Positions 10,852-23,639 of a stretch of 64,000 bases of DNA are shown piece after piece. The notes under the pieces were generated by a model. The model saw nothing but the letters and a program-made list of their open reading frames with translations, searched no databases and was not told the DNA's origin. Source of the stretch: Toxorhynchites rutilus septentrionalis (lineage: Eukaryota; Arthropoda; Insecta; Diptera; Culicidae); the NCBI RefSeq assembly GCF_029784135.1, contig NC_073745.1, positions 241,705,946-241,769,945 of the forward strand. Direction: 5' to 3'. Position numbers and translations under genes: made by a program. Position 1 is the first letter of the stretch. Every line of letters starts with the position of its first letter.

Positions 10852-13381
10852 ATATCAAACCATCTAAACTCACACCAACAAACAACGAGTCATGGGCTGT
10901 GTTCGATCAGCCTGAACCTCCACCTGGACAGAAGAAACATGATCGTGGTCGTTCACCGAAAGGAAGGACCGACCGTAAGTACTTTTAACAAAATATATAT
11001 ATTTTTTTTTCTCAAAATTAAATTCTATTTCCAATTCATCAGTGCTAGACAAGAACGGTCCCGACTCGCCCTGCTCATCGGACCCGAAGGACGAGTGGAA
11101 GAGTGACCGTGACTATGGACGCCGTTGGCCCACCAAGGGACACACTTCATCATCCTCTAGGGATGTTTCGCCCTGGGACGAGGATGATCCGGAGTACAGG
11201 AAACGACCACCAAGTCATCATCCTCCGACGTCGGGCGAACGATATCACCACCCTAGAATGCCACCTCGGCGCATCAACTCCAACGACGATGACTATGAGG
11301 ATGAGCTGAAGGAACGTTCCGAACGGAGGCGGCGAATGAAGGGTCAGATAAGTGCCAGAAGCCGGGACAATTTCGACGACGAGCATTGGTATCACGAACA
11401 TCAAAGCTGGTCGCCAACCGACGAGGATGAGCGGCCGGATCGTTCGAGGTCGTTCGATAGGAATGCATACGAGCGGAGCACCTATGGGCCCCCGTATGAG
11501 AAACGTGAGCCCAAAAGTATGCCTGCGTACGATAGGAGGGATTATAAGAATTATGATAAAAGAAAATACTACAGGGAAAGAAGTAGACCGAATTATGAGT
11601 ATGATCCTTACAGTGAAGGGTACGATCAGCGGATGATGAAGGGTAGGGTTGATTATGAGGATGTCTACGAGAGGGCACCTCGTGACTCGAGAGCACCGAG
11701 GGAATATTTCTATGAAAGAGAGAGGAAGAGTTTCGACCGTGACAGTAACGAGTCTTACGATCGACGAAGTTTGGGTAGTGGAGATTTGTATGGCAGCTTG
11801 GATAGTCGCGGTGACTATCGGGAGAGGGATCGTTACCTGTCGTTGGACAAATCACGATCGTTACGGCGAGGAGTGCGGAATTCCGGAAGTGCCAGATTAG
11901 ATGATCCAGATCACGATTCGGAGGGCGATCTGATAGGCGGACGGCGGGGTGATACGAATAGCCTTCATCGTTCTAGTCAAAACATCCGGGGCAAGCAGCA
12001 ACAAGTGGTTGACGATGAGGTTTGGGGAATGGCAATGGCTGGCAAATCTGGGTGGAAGCGTCCTTCGAGTGCCACTGATCAGGAACGACGCTACAATGAA
12101 GGCAGGAGGATGTTGACATCGATGACACTGGCAGGTTCCGATGGAGAAAAGGATCGTCGTTTTCGTAAAAAGAGTAGAAATCGTTCAAAAGAGTCGGACA
12201 TTAGGCCAGGGTATGCAACTATGCGGTATCCGCCACGTTCCAAAGAGGATTATTTTGATTTCGATGCAGATACTCGTGGGAGTGGTAATGGGGGGAGCAT
12301 GTACGACAATGATGAAGAGGATGATGTGGGTAGTGGTAAAATTATAAACGAATCAATCGGCGAGAGTCCATCCTATTACGGCCGGAGACAACCTTCTTCG
12401 TACTACAAACCTCCTACTCCGCGCTCTGAAGGGCGAACTCTCAATGATTCACTCATAGCACAAGAAGCCAAAAAGATGTCTCGATATGCGTATGAGGAAG
12501 AGACCATGCGTAGAATGAAGAAAAGCAATAGTCGGGATCTCTACTTCGAAGACGAGGACAAAGGGCGTTTCAGTGGCAAATTCGGATCCGGAAATTTCGA
12601 GGCTGCGACACCACCCAAAAGTGCTAAAAATGTGAGAATGGAGTTCGAATTCGAAGATTTTGGGGACACTCCTCAGTCCAATACCAGTAGCAAGTTCAAC
12701 TTCGAAGGTGGGGATGGGTTTGAAAGTGATTTCAACTCACCACCGGTTCCGCCTTCTGGCGAAATTCAAACCACACATCATAGCGCAAAATCATTCAGAT
12801 TTTCGAACGATTTTTCCGAGAAGGAATCCGGTCGCCATCATCAAAGCTATCATCAGAAAAATCAGCCTCCGGGCTTTGGTGGTGGTTTCGAAGCAGATTT
12901 CACTTCTACACCACGATCAGCTCCAGGCATCCAGCAGACGGCTTCGAAATTGCGTTTCAACGAAAATGTAACCATTTCGAAATTCAATGCGGAAGCGAAT
13001 ACTGCCGGAACGCACATGTTCGAAGACGATTTCACCGGCCGGCTCGATCCTGAACTGGAAGATCAATGGGCAACCGATCGTCAGCCTTCCTCTGCCGCGA
13101 GCAATGGGAGTAAGAAAATTCTCAAAATTTCTAGTCAGCATCACTCACAGTCACAGGATAACATCCACAAATCAGACAGTGTGAATATTTTCGCCAAAAA
13201 GGTTGAGGATCCTTTCGAGGATGATGACTTTTTCTCGACCGGCGGAACAGCGGCAGGAGAGAAGGATCCATTCGGCAGTGAAGCCAACAGTGGTCCTGGC
13301 AATGATTCGACGAACGCTCCCGGTCCGGGAGGGCAGTCTGGGTGGGACAAGAATTTTGCAAACTTCGACGATAATATCTGA
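10852..13381 (+). CDS. Last two exons of a large adaptor-like protein (Disabled-like?)
   Basis: Exon A is 10852-10974 (acceptor TTCGTAG, donor ACC|GTAAGT). Exon B is 11043-13381 (acceptor TTCATCAG, stop TGA). The phase agrees: exon A ends with the first base of a codon that exon B completes, giving ...KGRTDLLDKNGPDSP. The product is very rich in S, R, D, Y and charged blocks and is probably disordered. Towards its end come repeated F-E-x-D-F motifs (near exon B codons 537, 560, 615, 659), DPFEDDDFF (about 723-731), DPFG and a final NFANFDDNI. Such DPF, FxDxF and NFxxF-like motifs recruit AP-2 and clathrin in endocytic adaptors, which suggests a Disabled-type protein whose PTB domain is encoded upstream, outside or far left in the window. 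No domain is visible here, so the name is inference; other endocytic scaffolds remain possible. Exon GC is clearly higher than the flanks. Confidence 0.65.
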
Positions 13382-14120
13382 TTACTCGGTAACCTGATGA
13401 TGAACAGTAACGCACTCACTCGTCAGCTGAACCGAACTCTTAGCGTGCGTCAACAATATCAATACTGCTACCAAGGCGAACATCAGCGATACTCCCTGGC
13501 GAAGGATATTAGGAAGCTTTACATGCGAATCAGGCATTTCAAAAAGTATGAGATATTTGTTTAGTGATTATAGTTTCGATAAGTTTTAGCAATAGTTGAC
13601 TGAAATTCTGGTGTTCCATCGCCAACTGTTGAAAAACACATCACTCCCTAACGTATGTTTGTCATCAAAATTTGTTCTAATGTGAATATTGAAACGATGA
13701 TTTACATGTAACTGAACGCATTTAACTTATCTAAACCTACTTCGAACTCGCGAAAAGTTCAATATGCATTCGTATGCAAAGCTCTGATAAATAAGGAGAA
13801 TATAGAAAACAATCTTATCAGCATATCTGTTTTCTATGTGAGATCTAGTCATTTGAATTAGAACATTTGGTTGTATCTTGTCACTTGGTTGTTCCATTAT
13901 GGTTGTCATAGTTAAAAGGTATATTCATTATTTTCCATAGTTCTGGTAATGAGCGATTCCATTTGAATTCGAGGATCGATTTGTTTTTTTTAATTGGCTC
14001 AAATTTCACAGACGCATTCTTTATGACGAAAAAAGCAATTCCATTTTGACTGTAGACCTATTATTCAGAAGGACCTAAAAATAAATTGCTTGAGAATTTT
14101 CAAGAAATATAACTCAGAAA
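13382..14120 (+). other. Probable 3' untranslated region and flank
   Basis: Follows the stop at 13381. Non-repetitive and AT-rich, with possible polyadenylation hexamers: AATAAG near 13790 and AATAAA near 14085. The true end cannot be fixed without transcripts. Confidence 0.45.
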
Positions 14121-14149
14121 TGGTTGGTCCGATCGATTCGGTGTCTTCC

Positions 14150-14765
14150 GCAATGTTTGAGGTTTTTAGCGTAGGATTACGTCTTTCATAAAGGGTGTCA
14201 AATCAGAAAACAGATCACGTTTTTATGGAATAAAGTTAACGTTAATAACTATTTTTGCTGCGAACGGACTTTGACGATTTGCATACCATTCAAATCGGAA
14301 ATTCTCTAAGATTTATTTGATATGTCTTACATTATAATCCCATAAGCTGTAAATGAATTAAATCGATGAAAATTAAAAGTATTCCCATTTCCCCATACAT
14401 TTGTTCTGTCCATTTGTGTGCTTACCTAACCGTTCCTTCAATAACGGGCAAATTATGCAGCCGCGAGGCAAAGAAACAACGAATGGGATAAGGAAAAGAG
14501 AATATTTGAGCCATAAACTCTACCTTTGCACAGTAAGTACGCTGCCGCTAATATATAAATTTTGCACCTCCTCTGAGGAAAATTTTCAGTCTCTTTCTGT
14601 ATCTGAAACAGCGAACATCGTTAATTCTGCTCGTTTTGTGTCATCTTCGTTTCCCGTCGAACTGTGGACGCGAGCGAATATTCCACTCGCTGTGCATCAA
14701 TCCACTCATCTTCCCGAGCCATGCGAAAGCAGGCGTAATCATAAGGTTTTTCGCCAAATTATGTA
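14150..14765. repeat. Dispersed repeat family R, long copy 2
   Basis: Begins GCGTAGGATTACGTCTTTCA and follows the body of copy 1 (AAAGTTAACGTTAATAAC, the block ending CATACATTTGTTCTGTCCAT, and CTCCTCTGAGGAAAATT). It ends before the distal terminus present in copies 1 and 3, so it is truncated. Confidence 0.65.
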
Positions 14766-14840
14766 GGGCAAAATTCAGCTGGGCCATCATCGCCGGCTCA
14801 CAAGGAAAATGATCCTTCTGCTGGAATGCTATGTTTGATT

Positions 14841-15280
14841 TACCCAAAGTTAATTTTTAGCACATGTTATGTCATCCCGATTTATTACATTAAATAAACC
14901 AAAAAATAACAGAAAATGTTCTACTCCCCAGTACGTGTATATCATTTGTATAATATATATGCTAGAGCTAATATGAGCAAGCGAAACAGGAGAAACATAG
15001 TTTGTCAAATCACACGGCCCAGACAGAGAAAAATATCTATTCTCATTTACACCCAAAGTTAAATGTTAGCACATGTTATGACATCCCGATTTATTACATT
15101 AAATGAGCCAAAAAATAACAGAAAATGTTCTACTCCCCAATACATGTATATTAATTGTATAATATATATTCTAGAGCCAATATGAGCGAGCGAAACAGGA
15201 GACACATTTAAATGAAAGCATATGAAGGCTTTTCGTATAGTTTGCGAAATACACGGCCCAGACAGAGAAAGATATGTTCT
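14841..15280. repeat. Imperfect tandem duplication, about 210-bp unit
   Basis: ACCCAAAGTTAA, TTAGCACATGTTATG, ATCCCGATTTATTACATTAA and CACGGCCCAGACAGAGAAA occur in the same order at 14839-15030 and 15052-15270. The second unit has an extra 30-bp stretch (AAATGAAAGCATATGAAGGC). Function unknown. Confidence 0.75.
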
Positions 15281-15749
15281 CGATCATGTTCTTCTTTATC
15301 CTCTTAGAAAACACTTTCCAACTTCATTTTATGATGAGGTGTAATATTATCACGCTTTTATATAACAGCACTGGCAGCTATATGGATAGCTTAGTCGTAT
15401 GAAACAGCTTTGCATTCCAGCCGGCCTTGGTTCGATCCCCATTGACGTCGTATGGACTTTTTTTTAGCACAATCCCAAATGGAATAAAGAAAGAAAAAAG
15501 AAAGGGATGTCTGCTCCCACACATAGAAACCTTTTTTAAGCTTTTAAAACAGCTCATATTTTGCGCATTTGACCCTCCAGCACACGAAATGGCATTATTT
15601 CTGCCAAAGATGAAATGTTTTCAGCCAACGCTAATTTGGATGTACGCAATAGAAGTGCAACTGCTCCTCATCGTCTTCTTTTGAGGCATATGATACCAAC
15701 AAAATAGTTTATTTTGAGAAGAATGCAAGATCATAATAGCTGTATGTTA

Positions 15750-15815
15750 GGGTGGCAGCGAAAATGGTCATGTCAAATTTCAAAAACCGACCATGTACAT
15801 TTTGAGTGGGCTTCT
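15750..15815. repeat. Short dispersed repeat, shared with 39640-39690
   Basis: AGCGAAAATGGTCATGTCAA followed by ATTT.AAAAACCGACCATG..CATTTTG is found here and at about 39640. No structure defines its ends. Confidence 0.6.
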
Positions 15816-16429
15816 TTTCCAGGAAGCTCATTAAATGACTACTTCGCAAGGGACTAAATGTTCAGTTCCGTTTAGTTCCATCTAGTATGTCTTTGAGTAA
15901 TTACAAAAAGTTAATTAACTTTTACGACAGTCGAAGCCAATGAAAAGCATTAATTATAGCATCGAATATCTGAAGAAATATGGACGATTCATAGAAAGTC
16001 TGGACTAGACAAAGTATAGTCTGTATGTCTGGATAACCCGTAAAAGTCTGGAAGATTCCAGATAAATCTGGAAGGTTGGCAACACTGCCTTTGTGTGTTA
16101 CCGTGTGCGTTTTCTGTGGGACGCTTGTTTGGTGCTGGTGCTGTTTGGGCTGTTTGGCGATGCACGGAAAATCCTTATAGGTGCCCCAGGGCAACACTAA
16201 ACTACATGGAGCATGACCCTTGAGACTTGCAAATCTTGTCATTTTTGTTGTTTTTATGTATCGCCAAAGATATATTGATGTGGTTAAGAAATATGGAATA
16301 ACGGTGGCTGCTTGTGGAACAAATATTTAATCACATGTGGCTGAGTGTGTGTCTTCCTATTGAAGAGTTATTTATAAAACTTCGTTACATTTATAAGTAA
16401 TATCGGAAATGATAAACAAGCGAACTGAA

Positions 16430-16545
16430 TAAAACGAATGCGTAGTGTTTTTTGACGTAGAACTACGTCTTTCAGGAAGGGCACCAAATCAGAAAACATG
16501 TCACGTTTTTCTGAAATAAAGTTAACGTTAATAACTATTAACTAG
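16430..16545. repeat. Repeat R, head fragment
   Basis: GACGTAGAACTACGTCTTTC, CACCAAATCAGAAAACATGT and AAAGTTAACGTTAATAAC match the heads of the long R copies. It is cut off after about 90 bp. Confidence 0.65.
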
Positions 16546-17439
16546 AGATGAATGAACTTAAGAAGTTTAAAACCAAATATGGAATGGAATGGAATGAAAA
16601 TGCCTAATGTTGATTTCAAACACATATACACACACAGCTCGATACAAAAATGGAAGATATTGCGTAGCAGCAGTGGAATTTCGTCCACATTCACTTCACA
16701 CCCTCGAAGATGAATTTTGGAATATGGACATACACTGCATTTGTTTAGATACAACGTATTTAAATACACTCCTTCATGGAAGTATGCTTTACATTCCCAG
16801 CATGGATTGGATTAGATACAATTGGCGATCTAACGCAAAACGTAAACGATCGGTGAGACATCTGGATTTTGTTTTTGAAAATGATGAAAATGATGCAAAG
16901 ATAACCTAAAGCTCGAAAACAAATCACGTATATTTTACATCCGGCCTTTCCAAGGTAGTTCTCACATGCAGGAATCGTGCATTTTTCTACTTGTATTTGA
17001 TTGTGCTCTCGAATTTCCTTCTTTAATTCAACCATTGTCAAAAATTTTATAGTTTTCACTACTGAAAGAGGTAAATAAATAACATGTTATATATAAAATT
17101 GCGCAGAATTAAATTTCTTCCAAACTCATCGCAATCAAATAATCTTTTATGATTATAACATTGTAATTTATGGAAAAAACTACAAACCTTCCATAAGCTC
17201 ACATGGCAAAATTTAAAACCATCATCACTTTCACAGCAGCGCCGCCTAGGTGTAGATTTGTACGTTAGATCGCCAATCACACCTCAAGCAAATGAATGGA
17301 AGGCGCTGATAGTTTTCGACGATTCTCTTCATCAGTAATTTGTTGTAGAAGAACCCAAAGATGCGGACATATAAGTGATACACGAATCAAATACTGAAGC
17401 AAATAACTTAAAAGTTATTTCAGAAATGTCGATGCATTC

Positions 17440-17540
17440 TGAAATAATATTCGTAGTGACACACAAGCGGAATGAATAATATGATTCCGTAGTTCCACGT
17501 CGAAAATGCGGTCGTGTCCTGGATACAACCCCTTACAATT
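17440..17540. repeat. Repeat R, tail fragment
   Basis: TCCGTAGTTCCACGTCGAAA, then GCGGTCGTGTCCTGGATACA and ACCCCTTACAATTTTTTTAT, match the tail at 475-520. It directly abuts the long-inverted-repeat element at 17545. Confidence 0.6.
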
Positions 17541-17544
17541 TTTT

Positions 17545-19125
17545 TATTTCAAAAATAACACTTTAAATTAAAATTTCTCAAAAAAGGTGTTTTTAATTTT
17601 ATTTATTTTTTTGTTATGTGACAGCAGACAACAAATGATGTTTATTGTACAGTGCGCCAAAATGGAAAAGTAATGGACGAAAAAGTTATATATTTAAAAA
17701 AAATTGATTTTTGAAAACTGTTGAAATGATTTGCTGTACTGCCAAATTTTGCCAATTGCTACCGTTCTCGAGATACAGTAATTTTTAAATAAAATTTACA
17801 GAAAATCACCAACTTTCGGTCGTTCTCGTATGTTTTTCGAGTTTATTCAAATAATAATTTTTTTCTGAAATATTTTATTTCAAGTGTTCATAAAATGATC
17901 GCATTTTCTTACAGATGTCTTATTGTTTCATAATGCCTACAATTTATTTATCATTTCATTTTGGAAATTGCCTATTTTATTTTATTTTTTAGAAGCATAG
18001 AAGTAATTCTATTTTATCTTCGGGAACAGGAAGAAATGAATGTGTTCCTTGAATAGTAATCGCTTTCGAATATCGAACCATCAAGCTATTACTTGGTATT
18101 TCCATACTCTATTGTAGTTGCATAGAAAAATTTGGGTTAGTTGCTTCTTCTTCCGCGTTTGAGCCCAATCGAAAAGTTTGCTTCGTTTTTTTTTTTTGAT
18201 GGGATGTTCATGTTCTTTAGCTAGACTAGCCCTTGTAGCTCTGCGTTTTATCGTTCCTTCTAAGACGAAAAAATGCCATTCAACATCTACATCATATTTA
18301 TTCTTAAATTGGCGAAGACTGGAAAGATTCTTTCTATTTTTATATTGTGAAGCAGCTTCATCGGACATGAAGTAAATTTTGTTCAAATTAAAGCTTTTCT
18401 TGACGTATAAAATAAATTATTGTTAAGATAAATAAGTTAACGGATATAGGCTCATTACACAAATCTTCGAAAAATTGAGTAGTAATTTAAACGATTAAGC
18501 ATGCCTTTTTCCTTGAAATAAATTGCTGCGCATAATGACCTAGAACTTCATTCCGTAGTACAAGAGTGTTATTTTTTGAAAAATCAAATATATCTACAAA
18601 CACTTCCCCGCAAGTTGTTTTTTGTTTTTCAAAAAAGTACACTGCTCTTTTTTATTGAAATCATGTGATATCCATTTTTCTAACTTTTGAAGGAAATAGG
18701 AACTTTCATGTTGTAATTCGTTGTGAAGAAGATTCAACCATTATAGTCGAAAATTATCTACACTTTCGGGAAAATTAACTTCTAGGTTAAAAAGACTCGA
18801 AAAGATTCAAAAACGATCAAAAGTTGAAAATTTCCAGTAAATTTTATTTTCAAATCACTGTATTTCAGAAACGGTAGAATTTAGCAAAATTTTGCCGTAC
18901 ATTCGTTTGACACCAAATTATGCGTACTTTCATAAAATCAGGTCTAAAAACAATCATAAGAAGCATTTCAACAATTTTCAAAAATTCAACTTTTTTGTCC
19001 AATATTTTTCCATTTTGGCGCACTGTACAATAAACTTCATACGTTGTCCTCTGCAACATATAAAAATATTTAAACAACACTTTTTTTTCGAGAAAATTGA
19101 GTCAATATTTTCGAAATAACATAAA
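17545..19125. mobile_element. DNA transposon remnant with ~250-300-bp inverted ends
   Basis: 17545-17800 is inverted relative to 18840-19125. The best block is GTTTATTGTACAGTGCGCCA (17640) against TGGCGCACTGTACAATAAAC (19016); outside it AGACAAC.....GTTTATTG and an ATTTC.AAAATA block also pair. The element is about 1.6 kb and holds a decayed transposase at 18081-18386 on the minus strand. No target duplication is clear. The superfamily was not identified by eye. Confidence 0.7.
18081..18386 (-). pseudogene. Transposase remnant with SDxAxxQYKN signature
   Basis: A 101-codon frame begins MNKIYFMSDEAASQYKNRKN and continues to VEWHFFVLEGTIKRRATRASL. I recall a family of arthropod transposase-like proteins with FSDGAASQYKN, then a W.FFATSHGKGPCDG..GT.KR block. 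Here the stretch between HFF and GTIKR appears deleted, so the copy is probably dead. It lies centrally between long inverted ends, fitting a transposase gene. The family name is uncertain. Confidence 0.55.
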
Positions 19126-19129
19126 AATA

Positions 19130-20795
19130 AAACATTCTTTTACAGTGCATACTTTCTCCATATAGCATCAATAATAACCTAAAACATTGCGGAAGCCACC
19201 AAATCGATCAGACAAACCCTTTCTGAGTTATATTTTGTTGAAAAATTTTCTTAGGTGATCTTTGCTTAGACCCTTCTCAAAAGGAAAACTAGAGCCAAAA
19301 TGGCAAACCGACGATGCGAGTTATCCTTCTTGGTAATAAAGAATGCATCTATAAAATTCGATCCAAATAAAAAAATACAAAAATAAAATTTATGAAAAAA
19401 TCGTCATTTGCGGTGGAAGGAAGCTCTAATGTCACAATTTCTTGCATATTAATAAATCCTATTTCATGCCTTAGGCAAAACAGAACGAAATCCACATTTC
19501 AATTTGCTGTTAATTTATCTTCGGTGTTCGAATATCAGTTGTAATTCAAAACGTTTGAAGCTTCGCAAATGATCATAAAGTTATCGAACACTTCTGAGAA
19601 ACAACAAACATTGTATTATGGAAAACTATTGAAAAACAAAATGCAAAATGAATCGAAATATTGAAAAAAATGAACCTAAAATCAAATACACCAATTTTTA
19701 CTGAAGCAAAACAATAAAACATATTGGATTATAACTGTGTTTCTCAAGCCACAACCTTGCAACAAAGCTTATGCGCATATATCAAATAGCTAGTAAATAA
19801 TTTCTGTTTAGAAATCGATTGATCAACTTGTACTACAACTTGTACAACTTGTACTAATCGTTGGCATACGATTTGCGTGATCCCTGGTCATCTATGTTAT
19901 CGAAGGACATATCGAACAAGCATCGAATGTCCATGTATTATCATCACTGGTAGAGCTTAAGCAAATGAATGAAAAAAAAACAAAACAAAATACTCTAATA
20001 AACTGCAATACCCCCTTTTTTTGGTTACCGTCGACTCGATGGAACTGATTTCTCACTGTGTGGTTTAGAATGAAAAAAAACACCGAAACCGAGATAGTTC
20101 CTACCAGGTCAGCACGTAGCATTTTTTAAGCAAACATGTCATGTTAATATGGAAACCGAAAACAATATTCTCATGTTACAATATCCTCTTTCTCGAATAT
20201 TCGCCAATACGTGCATAAATAGAGCAAAAAAAATCTACACTTCACTGTTTCTGAAGGCAAACTCGTTTCTAAACAGACAGTAGAATAATTTTTAAGTACA
20301 TGTGTTGATATTAATGCTACTCCAAAAAGTCGAACATCATAGAATTAAACACTTGTGTTTGCAATTGAAAAGGAAAAAACCGTTGTGTAAATTGCTTTGT
20401 ATATTTTTTGTAAAATATTTATTGAATAATCGGTTAATGATAACATGTAAAATTATGCTGATTAAACATACAACTAAGAAAGACTAATCGAGTAATATTG
20501 AATCAGAACCTATAAATTATGTAGATGTTGAAAAAAATACTGAAAACAGAAAAGGCAAAACACACACACACACCAGAGTTAAACATAACAATGAACAAAT
20601 TCAACTAAATGAACGAAACAAAATAATTCGTAATACAAACCCAAATGTTGATTTAAACTCAATACGAATAAAGTATGTAAAATTTCAATCTTTAAACTTT
20701 TGGTTTCGTGATATCCGCATGAAAGAAATTACCCAAAGTCTAAAACGAACACAAGACGCTCAAGGCGATCATTAATGTATGGCAAAATAACATGT
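19130..20795. other. Intergenic, nothing recognised
   Basis: AT-rich with many short frames and a CA run at 20562-20573. No repeat shared with the rest of the window was spotted and no coding signature. Confidence 0.45.
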
Positions 20796-20799
20796 AGAC

Positions 20800-21390
20800 T
20801 AACACGGGGTGAGTTGGACATACGGGGTGATTTGGACCACCCCATTATCTCAAAAAGTACGGCTCAACTTGGATTTTTTTATAATCTTCTTTTATTGTTG
20901 AACCGTATGTAGCTAACGTAAAAAAACTTTGATAAAATTCGACAGGTGGAAGGAAATGGTAGCATGAACACAGCAAGCACTTTGATTGTCAAAAAATGTG
21001 AGTTTTCCGATCGTGGTTTTAAGATTTTTCCCGCTGATTAAACAAACTTTTCGTGTTTTGTGCAGTAAAGTTCTGTTCGCCTACAGAAGAGGAACAATTT
21101 GATGTAGCGAAACTGTAAGTTTGATAACAATAAATGAAATTAATTGCATTTCAATTTTTGCATGTTGTGTGGGGTGACAAAGACACGTTTTTGTGGGGTG
21201 AATTGGTCCTACAGATTTGAGGTTTTACTTTTGTCTAATTGATTCCAGATGCCGCTGAATTACAAAAAGAGGATGGGCAGGCAACGTTGGAAGAAGGAGG
21301 AGCTTGAAAGAGCAACGCAGGCCATCAAGAACGGATTTTCTTTGACCAAGCATCGAAAGTGTTTGAAAATGCTCGAACTACAGTGAAAAA
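20800..21390 (+). pseudogene. Pogo-like element 5' end with HTH start of transposase
   Basis: Begins with GGGGTGAGTTGGACATACGG and GGGGTGATTTGGACCACCCC, the repeated G/T-rich end typical of pogo/Tigger-type elements. An open start at 21251 reads MPLNYKKRMGRQRWKKEEL, then ERATQAIKNGFSLTKHRK, a psq-type helix-turn-helix as in pogo transposases. The frame stops soon after and no DDE domain or right terminus follows. Confidence 0.6.
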
Positions 21391-21689
21391 ATTTTGTAAA
21401 CAAATTTGTTTTTTCGCGAGCAATGGCCGAACAGCAATTTTGACATTGCGGTCCACCTATAGTACAACGCCTTGTGTCAAACTGCGTAATTGGCGCCATT
21501 TTGTTACTTTGACATCTGGTAAAGATCTGTAACATAAAACAAAACAAGTTCACATAGCAGGCTAGTTTTGGTGATCAATGCCAAATCTCTTCGAACGGAA
21601 GATAATGCTCAGTATTTCACAGGGTCAGAGATTTACATTCTGTAAAATATATACCGGGAATTTGTGTTTTTAATGAAAATAATTCATTT

Positions 21690-22030
21690 ATCATCCAAAT
21701 GTATATTATCGCCTTCAAAATAGGCACCTTGCGAAGCAATACGCTTTTTCCAATGAATAGTCTAATCATCGAAAGACTTTTTATACTTATATTCAGAAAT
21801 TGCCTTCAGTTCACGCAGCGAATTCATTTTTATGTCTTCGAATCTGTCAAAACCGCCATTCTTGCCATTTTTGGTCAAAAATTCGTTCACAATGATCGAT
21901 CGATGAACTGGTGCAAAATCCAAGTGTTATCCTTCCACAAATCTGGCCATTTGCGACGAGTTCGCCACCATTTTCAACGTTTCAGCACAAGACATTTTAC
22001 ATGTGCTGAAAAGTTTACTCAATTTCCTTG
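21690..22030 (-). pseudogene. Mariner transposase C-terminal fragment
   Basis: The minus strand reads WPDLWKDNTWILHQF..., then after an internal deletion a segment resembling the C-terminus of mariner transposases (a basic IGKSVLLRKVPIL region before the stop). The PDLW...WILHHDNAPAH block marks mariner proteins; here the DNAPAH part and the third catalytic residue are lost, and two stops intervene. Confidence 0.55.
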
Positions 22031-22449
22031 AACCGATAAATTTATCCATATCAAAAATCGCCCATCAAAACAAGTTAAATTGTTCTTAGCCCCTTCCCCC
22101 CTTCCCGTATTATTTAATACGTCACACATCAAGTGATTTCACTAGCCTGCTGAGCGTTTTAGCACCCTATGTTATTCAAGTATCCACGAGTGACACTCGA
22201 TACGGGAAAAAGTTAATGACGCTGTAAATGAAATAAATGACAGATCGTGCTAAAAATTGACATTAACACCACTAGCAGTAGCATCAACTTAAAAAAAGGA
22301 AATTTTTTCAAGGGAAGATTTAAAAGCATGAATTCTTAATATATAAATCTAAAAATTGAGTGAGTGAAGCCACCAGTCAAATATGGAGGAGGTGAATCAT
22401 TGCGATATAATAATTTGCCAATTAACTCAAATATTTTTTTCCCATTCCT

Positions 22450-22800
22450 TGTGCAGGTAGAGTCACGGTTTGGGGCTCTATGGCATCGGAGAACTCGCAT
22501 TTATTGACAGAATGATGACAAAAGAGGTTTATCTGGACATATTAAGTGAAAGCTTCCAGCAAGTTCACAACAATTAAGGATTAGTCGTCGGTACACATTC
22601 TATCAAGATGGAGAACCAAAGCATACCTCGAAGCTGGTATCAAATTGGTGTAGGAACAGAAAAATCATTGTTTTGGAGTGGCAAGCACAATTTTCTGACC
22701 ATAACCCAACAAAACATTTGTGGTCTATTTTGAAAGTTAAAGTTCTAAAAAATAATCCAACAAGCATTCAACAACTACAGCAAGTGTTGGGTGAACCTAA
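22450..22800 (+). pseudogene. Tc1-like transposase C-terminal fragment
   Basis: Plus-strand pieces VTVWGSMASE, FYQDGEPKHTSKLV, then W...QFSDHNPTKHLWSILK and NNPTSIQQLQQV, correspond to the central and last catalytic regions of Tc1 transposase (FYQDNDPKHT and SPDLNPIEHLW). Stops in the first part show decay. The downstream side is cut by the TIR element at 22861. Confidence 0.7.
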
Positions 22801-22860
22801 TTCGTTCCGTTTCCGTGAATGCCGACATCTGTCAACCTAATATTGTCTACAAGTCTTTTA

Positions 22861-23625
22861 TAGCGAATTCGTTTTTAAAACTGAGTCAGTGCCAAACTGA
22901 CTCTGTAATAAAAAAACGTTTTCAGTTTCACGAATGCGGTGGTTTGTTGGTGTGCGTTATATAGTTTGATTTGTTTATATTTGCTACGACAAATGTACAG
23001 TGTCGACATCTGGTGACGATATTCGTGCTTGGGAGGTAAATTATTCTCTATCAGATCAGAAGGACCAAGTGCAGTGTAAAAATATAAAAGTTTGAATGAA
23101 AATTTTTACTTCATATTGTTTGATTCCCTAACACATGTAGTTCTAACACTCACTTAACCATTTGTCAATGCATTTCCTGTTTGATCCACAAATAATTACT
23201 ATTATAATATAAAATCATCATTAGATCATGATTTTGAAAGCAGGTTTATTCCACCTGAATATCCATCATTATTTCCGCCTCCCAATGAAAGAACACGTAG
23301 CTTAATGCTGTCTACTCGAAAATACTCTTCAAAATCAGAATCCGAATTGGATTACGATTCCAAAAATACAAAAGCAAAAGCAGCAGGTTTTCCATTTTCA
23401 TAGTCTTTATTTTCAGATTTTCCAAAACAATACTCGGAACTTGACAGTTCAGTATAGTTGTATTGGTGAACCCGAGTGCCAACCCGTGAAACATCTCAGT
23501 GCGAAACTAACAGCTTTCGGGGCGAACTAGTGCGACACTGAGTGCGAAACTGAGTGAATAAAAAAACGTTTTGACAGCAGTTAGTGCGGCACTAGGGTTG
23601 AAACTGAACAAAAACGAATTCGCTA
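22861..23625. mobile_element. 765-bp TIR element with TTA target duplication
   Basis: Starts TAGCGAATTCGTTTTTAAAA and ends AAAAACGAATTCGCTA. The direct triplet TTA flanks it at 22858-22860 and 23626-23628. It contains short repeated units around GTGCGACACTGAGTGCGAAA at 23490-23600, and no transposase. A three-base TTA duplication suggests a PIF/Harbinger or related non-autonomous element. Confidence 0.7.
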
Positions 23626-23639
23626 TTAGTTTTTCACAA

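Noticed and set aside
20562..20573. CA microsatellite
   Set aside because: Only about six dinucleotides; not noteworthy.
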